Assembly (NCBI GenBank): GCA_036005065.1
Contig: DASYQW010000137.1
Span: 1-42,334 of the forward strand
Direction: 5' to 3'
DNA from: Candidatus Methylomirabilota bacterium
Lineage (GTDB): Bacteria; Methylomirabilota; Methylomirabilia; Rokubacteriales; DASRDR01
Length of the DNA stretch: 42,334 bases
In this document: positions 17,345-22,998 of the stretch, piece by piece
Numbering within the stretch: the stretch's first letter is position 1
Layout: every line of letters begins with the position of its first letter
Made by a program: the position numbers and the translations under genes
The notes under the pieces: generated by a model
Seen by the model: the letters and a program-made list of their open reading frames with translations, nothing else
Databases searched by the model: none
Told to the model about the DNA's origin: nothing

Positions 17345-18499
17345 TCAGTTCTCCTCGTAGGCCGTCATCAGGTCCTTGAAGTAGGGGCTCAGCGGGAACG
17401 AGAGCCCGTTCTTGGCCAGCGCGTCGGGCGGCACGTCCTGGAACAGGAGCCCCTTGGCCTTGTCCGACACGTGCGGCAACACATGCTGGCCGTCGATCCC
17501 CGGGTACCAGCCGTTCCGCTCCACGATCACCTTGGCCTGCATCTCCGGGGAGGTGATGAACTCGACGTACTTCTTGGCCACGTCGTAGTTGGCGGCCTTG
17601 CTCGGGACGACGAGGTACATGGGCTGGCCGGGGAAGCCTGGCGAGACCAGCTTCATGCGGATCTTGGGATCCATGCGGCCCTGGTTCTTCAGGTCGATCA
17701 GCATGTCGACCCAGACGGGGCCCATGGCGATCTCGCCCCGGTTGAGCCGATCCAGCGTGTCGTTGTTCCCGGTCGTCAGCGTGACCGGGAGGCTCTTCAG
17801 CTCCTTGATGGCCGCCGGCCAGGCGTCCTGCGCGTTCTTGTCGTAGGGTCCCTTGGCGTACTTGTCGTATTGCCCCGTCTTCCAGTACACCCAGGCCGTG
17901 GTGAAGGCGACGCCGCTCATGCCGCCCTTCACGCCGTTATAGCCGAACTTCCGGGGATTGGCCTTGATCCACGCGACCAGCTCGTCGAAGGTGCCCGGGG
18001 GGTTCTTCACCATCTCGGGATTGTAGGCGAGGACCACCTGACTGTGGAACATCGGCATCACGTAGCCCTCGACGTTGAAGCCGAGGGCGTTCCGGCCGTC
18101 GGGCGCGGTCATGAGCTTGTACGTCCCGATCTCGGGACCATACCGGGCGACCAGCCCCTGCTGGATCAGCTCCGGCATCACGATCTGGTGGACGATCGCC
18201 ACGTCCACGTCCCACTTGGCCACGCCGGCGTCCTTCTGGCTCTTGATCTTGTTCACGATCACGCGGCTCCCCGCCTCCCCGGGGCCGCTTCCCACCGCGT
18301 TCACCTTGACGCCGGGGTTCCGCTTCTCGAACTCTGGCCCGAAGACGGTCCGCTGCAGGTCGTGCATGTTGGTGTCACCGGCCGTGACCACGTTGAGGGT
18401 CACCTGAGCCGCCCCCGGGCCCGACCACCCGAAGACGAGCACGACCAGGATGGCAAGCATCCAGCGGACTGGCCAGCGCACGGGGACGACGCTGCTCAT
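17345..18499 (-). CDS. ABC transporter extracellular solute-binding protein, family 1
   Basis: This is a 384-residue secreted binding protein. After a signal peptide (about 30 residues, ending near GPGAAQ) the mature chain begins VTLNVVTAGDTNMHDLQ and has the family 1 layout: FGPEFEKRNPGVKV, a central hinge, and a C-terminal lobe with KKYVEFITSPEMQAKV. The ATG at 18499 has AAGGAGG five bases upstream. It differs clearly from the FbpA-like binding proteins at 987 and 13120. It is the first gene of the importer made of 16253-17077, 15309-16133 and 14196-15245. The ligand is unknown. Confidence 0.9.
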   Translation of the reverse strand: MSSVVPVRWPVRWMLAILVVLVFGWSGPGAAQVTLNVVTAGDTNMHDLQRTVFGPEFEKRNPGVKVNAVGSGPGEAGSRVIVNKIKSQKDAGVAKWDVDVAIVHQIVMPELIQQGLVARYGPEIGTYKLMTAPDGRNALGFNVEGYVMPMFHSQVVLAYNPEMVKNPPGTFDELVAWIKANPRKFGYNGVKGGMSGVAFTTAWVYWKTGQYDKYAKGPYDKNAQDAWPAAIKELKSLPVTLTTGNNDTLDRLNRGEIAMGPVWVDMLIDLKNQGRMDPKIRMKLVSPGFPGQPMYLVVPSKAANYDVAKKYVEFITSPEMQAKVIVERNGWYPGIDGQHVLPHVSDKAKGLLFQDVPPDALAKNGLSFPLSPYFKDLMTAYEEN

Positions 18500-18571
18500 G
18501 GGGGCCTCCTTAGCCGGCGCGGAAAGCGGTCGCGGATGACGCTCCATCCGGGTCGCCCGGATCGCCCCCAC

Positions 18572-18599
18572 TCTATGCCACAGGCAGGGCGGGAATCAA
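18572..18599 (-). promoter_or_regulatory. Candidate promoter for the long importer operon
   Basis: On the minus strand TTGATT (plus positions 18594-18599) and CATAGA (18572-18577) are 16 bp apart, about 73 bp upstream of the binding-protein start. The -35 box overlaps the stop codon of the HAD gene. The -10 box is weak. Confidence 0.3.
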
Positions 18600-19405
18600 G
18601 CGGGCGGCCCCTCGAGGACGAATCGCTCGATCACCTCCCGGAACCCCTCTTCCTCGCTGGTCCCGCACACGGCCGCGGCTCGCGCACGGACCCCGGCCGG
18701 GGCGTGTCCCATCGCGACCCCCAGCCCGGCCACCTCGAGCATCTCGAGGTCGTTCCAGTTGTCCCCCACCGCGACGACCTCCCGGGGCGCGATGCCGAGC
18801 GTCTCGAGCATGGCCTCGAGCGCCCGGCCCTTCGAGACCCCGGCCGGAAGGATCTCGAGGTAGGTCGGCTCGGACTGGACGGCGTGAACCGCCACGCCGT
18901 CCTCGCGCACCGCCCCGCCGAGGGCGCTCATGCGCTCCGGCGTCCCGATCACCAGCAGCTTGAATGGATCCTCGGCGAGAAGCTGCTCGAGTGCCGGCAC
19001 CAGGTCGACCTGGACCCCGTCGTCCGCGGCGTAGGCGTCGGTGAGCGGATCGGGCCGCTCCACGTAGACCCGGTCGTTCAGGTAGAGATGGATCTGGGCC
19101 GTGGGATCGCGCCGCAGGACGGTGAGGACGTGGCGAGCGACGTCCCGAGGAAGCCGCCGCTCGTAGAGGATCCGGCCGGCGGTGAAGTCGAGCACCTGGC
19201 CGCCGTTGTAGAGGATGACCGGCGGGTCGGCCCCGAGCAGGCGGACCCAGGGGGCGGCCGACTTCCACATCCGCCCGGTCGCGACGCACACCCGGACTCC
19301 CTGCGCCTGAGCCCGGGCGACCGCCACCCGCACCCCCTCGGTGACGCCGAGCGCGCGCGAGCGCAGGGTACCGTCCAGATCGGCCACCACCAGCCGGTAG
19401 GGCAC
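18596..19405 (-). CDS. HAD-superfamily phosphatase, Cof type
   Basis: This 269-residue cytoplasmic hydrolase is of the Cof/YidA kind. Motif I is VADLDGTL (nucleophile Asp9, acid/base Asp11), motif II is in CVATGR, motif III is the lysine in SKGRAL, and motif IV is GDNWNDLEML. A C2-type cap domain lies between motifs II and III. Such enzymes dephosphorylate sugar phosphates or flavin precursors; the substrate is not predictable. GTG at 19405 is the likely start because it leads straight into the first beta strand (PYRLVVADLDG). It is upstream of the importer operon and in the same direction. Confidence 0.9.
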   Translation of the reverse strand: MPYRLVVADLDGTLRSRALGVTEGVRVAVARAQAQGVRVCVATGRMWKSAAPWVRLLGADPPVILYNGGQVLDFTAGRILYERRLPRDVARHVLTVLRRDPTAQIHLYLNDRVYVERPDPLTDAYAADDGVQVDLVPALEQLLAEDPFKLLVIGTPERMSALGGAVREDGVAVHAVQSEPTYLEILPAGVSKGRALEAMLETLGIAPREVVAVGDNWNDLEMLEVAGLGVAMGHAPAGVRARAAAVCGTSEEEGFREVIERFVLEGPPA

Positions 19406-19616
19406 CGGCGATGACCGATCAGCGCGAGGCCGCCGGGAGCGGCCCCGGCAGCGGGAGCGGAAAAGGGCCGGCGCCGGCGAGCCGGAGACGACGCCCCATG
19501 GCGGGCTCCGAGCCTACCGGCGGCCGGCCCGATCGTCAAGGGGCCCGGGTCATTCTGTCGACACCTCGTCCCAGCCCGGCTCAGGCCGGCGTCAGCGCGA
19601 ACGGGAGCCGGCGCCG

Positions 19617-19928
19617 CTACTGAGCCTGGATCTTGAGGTTGTTGACGACCTCGCGGACGCCGGCGACCTGCCGCGCGATGTCCGCAGCCCGCAGCCTCAT
19701 CGACTCGTTCTCGACGTTCCCGGTGAGGTACACCGAGCCGCGGTTGGTGTTCACGCTGATTTTCGTCAGCGTGGCGACCTTCTCGGCGGCGAGCTTGGCC
19801 TTGACCTCGGTGGTGATGGTGGAGTCGTCGATGCTCTCGCCCATCGTCTTCCCCTTCACGGCGGAGCACCCGACCAGCAGGCCGACGATGAGCGGGACGA
19901 CCCAGAGTGACCGCAAAGCGCGCGACAT
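19617..19928 (-). CDS. BON-domain lipoprotein
   Basis: The 103-residue protein begins with a lipoprotein signal (SLWVVPLIVGLLVGCSAVKG; the lipobox is LLVGC). One BON domain follows: ESIDDSTITTEVKAKLAAEK, then the strand-turn VNTNRGSVYLTGNVEN and the helix REVVNNLKIQ at the end. BON domains bind phospholipids or stabilise the envelope under osmotic stress, as in OsmY. The start at 19928 has GGAGG about 8 bp upstream. It probably has its own transcript; the 210 bp downstream hold nothing I recognise beyond GC-rich inverted repeats. Confidence 0.9.
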   Translation of the reverse strand: MSRALRSLWVVPLIVGLLVGCSAVKGKTMGESIDDSTITTEVKAKLAAEKVATLTKISVNTNRGSVYLTGNVENESMRLRAADIARQVAGVREVVNNLKIQAQ

Positions 19929-20161
19929 GGCGAGACCTCCTCGATCGAGCACCGGTAGACGGCCGGCTGCTCGGCGGCGTGAGGGTCCCCGGCCCGGGGC
20001 GCGGGCGGGTCTCTGCCGTCTCGCGCCGGGAGCGTGGGTTCCCTCAGTGTCACGATCTAGAGGAAAACACGATCCGCCGAGCGGGGTAGCAAGGCGGGTG
20101 CCGGGAGGGTCCAGATGCCCCCGCGCCGGGCGCGGCTCACTTTCGCCGGCGCGCGGTCAGC

Positions 20162-20419
20162 CTACCAGAGGCGCGGCAGCCAGGATGGGATCGGCCGGAG
20201 ATAGATCGGCACCTCCGGCAACATGATGCGCGACGGGGCGTCACTCGGGCGCTCGGCGCCCGGAGGCGGGGCCGTCGGCGGTCCGAGCCGCTTGGGACGG
20301 GCCCGGCCACCCTGGAGGAGCTTCAGCTCGGGCCGGGGCCAGTCGACGCGGCGGTCCGGGTCGGATCCTGGGGTCGCGTCGGCGGGGCGGCTCACGAGGA
20401 GTTCCAGGTTTGCGCTCAT
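20162..20419 (-). CDS. Hypothetical small proline/arginine-rich protein
   Basis: This is an 85-residue open frame that I do not recognise. It starts MSANLELLVSRPADATPGSD and ends LPEVPIYLRPIPSWLPRLW. GAGGG stands a few bases before the ATG. The composition is not a mirror of any gene on the other strand, which supports it weakly. The tryptophan- and proline-rich tail could be a short anchor. It lies at the edge of the integron-like block in the spacer behind the BON gene. It may not be expressed. Confidence 0.35.
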   Translation of the reverse strand: MSANLELLVSRPADATPGSDPDRRVDWPRPELKLLQGGRARPKRLGPPTAPPPGAERPSDAPSRIMLPEVPIYLRPIPSWLPRLW

Positions 20420-20534
20420 GGCCCTCGGAGAGAGCAGGACCCGTGCCAGCGCGGCTGTCGGAAGAATCCCATGAAATTCACCACATTTCCGGCACTTCGC
20501 CCCAGCCGACTCGGCGGGAGGGCCTGCGGGCGGA

Positions 20535-20621
20535 GACTTTCTAGCCGGTGTCGTGGCCGGTTTCTGATCGGCCGAGGGCGACCGCGAGGCTCCTGAGGCA
20601 GGCCGGTATCAGGTCGTCGAG
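20535..20621 (+). repeat. Flanking direct repeat D, copy 1
   Basis: This segment starts GACTTTCTAGCC and runs to the first codons of the recombinase remnant. A similar segment in the same orientation occurs at 22871-22959, about 80% identical by eye with a 2-bp indel. The two copies bracket the whole integron-like block. Confidence 0.7.
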
Positions 20622-20696
20622 ACCTACACCCACGTCCTGAACCGTGGTCCGGCTGCCGTTCGGAGCCCAGCGGACCGGATGTTCTCCCCCATGACC
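20610..20696 (+). pseudogene. intI: C-terminal remnant of an integron-type tyrosine recombinase
   Basis: The frame starting CAG at 20610 reads VVETYTHVLNRGPAAVRSPA followed by DRM. This is the C-terminal signature of integron integrases (YTHVLNRG...VRSP.D), with the tyrosine at 20625-20627 in the position of the catalytic nucleophile. Nothing upstream in any frame looks like the rest of the enzyme: the catalytic RHRH box is absent. The homology to repeat D begins just before it, as if a deletion or recombination joined them. The fragment reads in the same direction as the cassettes that begin 214 bp downstream. In classical integrons intI is divergent from the cassettes; the same-direction layout is known from a few lineages such as Treponema. 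A phage or Xer recombinase remnant is less likely, because those lack the HVLNRG...VRSP ending. Confidence 0.7.
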
Positions 20697-20909
20697 CCGC
20701 CCCCCTCTTCCTCAGCGAGATGCGCCAAGATACGCTGCCGAGCCACGTCGCGTGTCTTGGTGTGTCACCGTCCCGCCAATGGGCGCAAGGTCGCGAATCG
20801 CAAGGACCGGAGGTCCGTACAGGAAACTGGCGGACCGTCGAGATAGGCCGCGTGGCCTCGCAGCGTTTGCCGTCATACGCAGACCTGGGTATCCTGTGGC
20901 CGAATTCGA

Positions 20910-20918
20910 GTTAGCCGT
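20910..20918 (+). other. Integron cassette boundary (core site GTTAGCC)
   Basis: GTTAGCCGT here is the exact reverse complement of ACGGCTAAC at 21742-21750, the R'' end of attC site 1. In a circular cassette the first bases of the cassette pair with R'' of its own site, so this marks the 5' crossover (between G20910 and T20911) of cassette 1. The 200 bp before it, back to the recombinase remnant, is where attI would be expected; no attC-like fold is seen there. Confidence 0.7.
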
Positions 20919-20922
20919 AGCC

Positions 20923-20950
20923 ACTTCTAGCGCGATACTTCTAGCGCGAT
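20923..20950 (+). repeat. Tandem 14-bp repeat (2 copies)
   Basis: ACTTCTAGCGCGAT occurs at 20923-20936 and again at 20937-20950, at the start of cassette 1 and directly before the ribosome site AAGGA of its gene. It may be a slippage duplication or a regulatory site. Confidence 0.8.
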
Positions 20951-20963
20951 AAGGACATGTCTA

Positions 20964-21722
20964 ATGGGAAGGCCGTTGGGTCGCGCAAGTCGATACCTTC
21001 CGGAACCGTTGTCCAGCTGGACCGCACTGATTCTGGTGGTCGGTGCCTTCGGCCTCGCCGCGGCCTGCGTGGCGCACGGCGCCGGCGTTGAGGGTCAGGT
21101 CTTCGAGGTGGTGAACCCCGAGGCGCCGAGGAGCCAATGGACGCGCGTTCCTTCCGCCGACGCCTATGTGATCGTTCATTGGCAGGGTACCATCCCTCGG
21201 CTCGGACACGCAGAATCTGTGTGCCTGCACGCGGCCATCGGCAAGACGGACGCGCGCGGCCGTTTCGAGGTGTCGGGTTCGTGGGCCGCGCCACAGGGCT
21301 TCCCGGTCATTCGGAGAGATCCGGCCGTCATGGCGCACAAACCCGGCTTCGACCAGCAATCCGACTTTCGCAGCGGGGGCGCCCCGGTCGTGCGCACGCT
21401 CGTCCGCTCGAAGCTTGCTGCCGAGGAGCGGGTCGCGCTGCTCTCGATGTATGCGGAAACCGGCTGCCGGGATCACGATACTTTCAAGATGATCCCGCTC
21501 GGGGACCCGCAGGGGGTTGCCACCCGTTTCTATCGCGCACTCTACGAAGAAGCGCAGGCGCTCGGCCCGCTGCCGCCCGGGTTGAATCACCTCCTCGTGC
21601 CCCTTCGCGAGAAGGCGGGCGTCCCGCAGCCGGCGGAGCCGCCTTGGCAAATCCGCGCCATTCCCCCTCAGGGGGCACGTCCGGTCGCACCCGCGCCGGC
21701 CGCTCCGGCCGACCGTCCGTGA
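20964..21722 (+). CDS. Cassette-borne secreted protein of unknown function
   Basis: This 252-residue product is the single gene of cassette 1 (20911-21833). It has an N-terminal hydrophobic segment, LSSWTALILVVGAFGLAAACV, which is a signal peptide or anchor with a cysteine that could be lipidated. The next part, GVEGQVFEVVNPEAPRSQWT to GKTDARGRFEVSG, resembles a carboxypeptidase-regulatory-like beta sandwich. A helical region with RFYRALYEEAQALGPLPPGL follows, and the tail is rich in proline and alanine. AAGGA lies about 8 bp before the ATG. The gene starts about 50 bp into the cassette and stops 21 bp before the attC site, the compact layout of integron cassettes. I do not recognise a named family. 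Its GC content looks somewhat lower than that of its neighbours. Confidence 0.75.
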   Translation: MGRPLGRASRYLPEPLSSWTALILVVGAFGLAAACVAHGAGVEGQVFEVVNPEAPRSQWTRVPSADAYVIVHWQGTIPRLGHAESVCLHAAIGKTDARGRFEVSGSWAAPQGFPVIRRDPAVMAHKPGFDQQSDFRSGGAPVVRTLVRSKLAAEERVALLSMYAETGCRDHDTFKMIPLGDPQGVATRFYRALYEEAQALGPLPPGLNHLLVPLREKAGVPQPAEPPWQIRAIPPQGARPVAPAPAAPADRP

Positions 21723-21743
21723 CCCGGCGGGCGAGCGCATGAC

Positions 21744-21839
21744 GGCTAACCCGGCGATCGAGCGGACCGCCCAACGGCGTTGCCGTTGGGTACCCTCGGC
21801 GCTTTGCGCCTCGGCGGCCGCTCATCGCGACCGTTGATA
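21744..21839 (+). other. attC recombination site 1
   Basis: R'' is GGCTAAC (21744-21750) and R' is GTTGATA (21833-21839). The arms pair as CGAT/ATCG (21755-21758 with 21824-21827), GAGCGG/CCGCTC (21760-21765 with 21818-21823) and CCGCC/GGCGG (21767-21771 with 21813-21817). C21759 and A21766 are left unpaired on the 5' arm. On the bottom strand these are G and T, the same bases as the known extrahelical bases that IntI reads. A further hairpin (CCCAACGGC/GCCGTTGGG) sits in the variable terminal part. Length 96 bp, within the normal attC range. Confidence 0.8.
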
Positions 21840-21950
21840 TGACTTCCACTGTCAAGAGCCACGAAGACCCCCGGATCGCGGGTGCCGTTTGCCTTCATGG
21901 GGGTTGCTCGAGCCATCGGAAGAGGCGGAGCCTGTAACTGCGACGGTTGA

Positions 21951-22333
21951 TCATGCTGATATCCGTGGGTTGGGTACCACCGTACAGGTGTCCGTCGCGG
22001 CGCCTGCTTCGCTCTTGGGGGCGAGGGTCGTGATGATGTCTCCGAGTTCGGCCATCAAGATGATGGCGCCGGTGAGCTCCACGCCCCGCAGCGCCTGGAT
22101 CGCCTCGACCACTGACTCGCGAAGAATACGACGCCTGGCTTCTCTCTACCGTTGAATCGTCGTGCTGGGAATCCTATTCGCGCAACAGCCTTGATGACGA
22201 TCGCTGGGCGTACTTTGCGAAGCTCGTCAACATCGTGGTCTATGAGATCGTGGCGAATCGCGAACTCTTCCCGAGTCAGACTGGCAGCGCCTGAGTGACC
22301 CGAGGAGGTGTGCGAGACATCGGCTAACAACAT
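21951..22333 (-). pseudogene. Frameshifted cassette gene of unknown family
   Basis: The minus strand reads TREEFAIRHDLIDHDVDELR, then KVRPAIVIKAVARIGFPARR and GVVFFAS in one frame. Near 22110 the sense switches frame and continues VVEAIQALRGVELTGAIILM and AELGDIITTLAPKS to a stop at 21951. The two parts together look like one cytoplasmic alpha/beta protein of about 125 residues, broken by a short indel. I do not recognise the family. The true N-terminus is uncertain; the ATG at 22333 overlaps attC site 2. The gene runs against the cassette direction, which occurs in a minority of integron cassettes. A sequencing error instead of a true mutation cannot be excluded. Confidence 0.5.
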
Positions 22334-22384
22334 GGTGGAGCGGCCCGGCCCAGGGCGGCCGGCCGCTCACCATGCGCGTTCGCC
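22322..22384 (+). other. attC recombination site 2
   Basis: R'' is GGCTAAC (22322-22328), identical to that of site 1, and R' is GTTCGCC (22378-22384), one base from its complement. The arms pair as CATGGTG/CACCATG (22331-22337 with 22368-22374), AGCGG/CCGCT (22339-22343 with 22363-22367) and CCGGCC/GGCCGG (22345-22350 with 22357-22362). G22338 and C22344 stay unpaired on the 5' arm, as in site 1. The loop is six bases and the total length 63 bp, typical for short attC sites. Confidence 0.72.
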
Positions 22385-22465
22385 GCATGGGCAGACCGTC
22401 CACGACGATCGGCAGCGGGGTTCGATTGTCCTGAACATGCTGCGCGATGCAGCTCGGAGGTTCCG

Positions 22466-22648
22466 ATGCCGGACGGGAGCGTCAAAGAGAAAGTCCTCGA
22501 GGTGATCAAGAAACTTCCAGCCGACGCCACGCTTGAGGACGCCATCGAGCGGTTGGTGCTCTTGGCAAAGACGGAGCGCGGATTGGCGGAACTTGATGCC
22601 GGAAAGGGCGTCGACCACGCAGAGGCAAAGCGTCGCCTTCTCCGGTAA
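22466..22648 (+). CDS. ParD/RelB-like antitoxin of a toxin-antitoxin pair
   Basis: This 60-residue protein starts MPDGSVKEKVLEVIKKLPAD and ends EAKRRLLR. It is mostly helical, with the pattern of small antitoxins in which a VLEVIxxLPxDAT(L)EDAIERL segment is followed by a GLAxLxAGxxVxHxEAKRRL tail that binds the toxin. The start has GGAGG about 5 bp upstream. Its stop codon TAA (22646-22648) overlaps the first codon of the toxin remnant. Toxin-antitoxin pairs are frequent integron cassette cargo, where they stabilise the array; this pair sits directly after attC site 2. It is likely intact and may be a relic without partner. Confidence 0.65.
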   Translation: MPDGSVKEKVLEVIKKLPADATLEDAIERLVLLAKTERGLAELDAGKGVDHAEAKRRLLR

Positions 22649-22998
22649 CCCGTGTAATCTGGGCGCCTCAGGCGATCCAAGACGTCGAGGCGATACGTGC
22701 GCACGCGGCTCGCGACTCCCCTCACTATGCCGACCTCGTCGTTGAACGGATCATCACGACCGTGGAGCGCCTCACGGAGCATCCTCGCTCCGGACGTGTG
22801 GTGCCCGAGCTAGGCGACGACTCGATCCGCGAGGCAACTACGCACGCGGGAGGTGCCCCGCGTGGCCGGCGAGTTTCTAGCCGCCACCGTGGCCCGTTTC
22901 TGACCGGCCGAGGGCGACCGCCTGGCTCCTAAGGCAGGCCAGGATCAAGTCGTTGAAGGCCGCGGCCGGGAGCCGCGTCCGGGGGCCAGTCTCAGTGA
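22645..22998 (+). pseudogene. Truncated ParE-like toxin without a start codon
   Basis: The frame reads VIWAPQAIQDVEAIRAHAAR, then DSPHYADLVVERIITTVERL and PRSGRVVPELGDDSIREA, a clear ParE/RelE-family N-terminal and middle part (about 65 residues). Past about 22838 the sequence no longer fits: the conserved C-terminal strands (REV...YRIVYR...) are missing, and the frame runs into repeat D until TGA at 22996. No ATG, GTG or TTG is in frame upstream. The codon overlapping the antitoxin stop is GTA (22645-22647), where an ancestral GTG inside GTGA would be expected. A single G-to-A change would have turned GTGA into GTAA and removed the toxin start while keeping the antitoxin stop. Confidence 0.65.
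22871..22959 (+). repeat. Flanking direct repeat D, copy 2
   Basis: It begins GAGTTTCTAGCC and aligns with 20535-20621 in the same orientation, about 80% identical by eye. It closes the integron-like block just before the 3' end of the next chromosomal gene. Confidence 0.7.

Noticed and set aside
20720-20952. Small open frames on both strands between the recombinase remnant and cassette 1
   Set aside because: No ribosome site, no coding character, and they mirror each other. The region is better seen as the attI-side spacer.
22832-22876. Possible third attC (GGCAAC, hairpin CACGCGGG/CCCGCGTG, GTTTC)
   Set aside because: It is only about 45 bp long, has no unpaired bases on the 5' arm, and the outer ends pair poorly. 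It may be a relic but does not meet the attC pattern.
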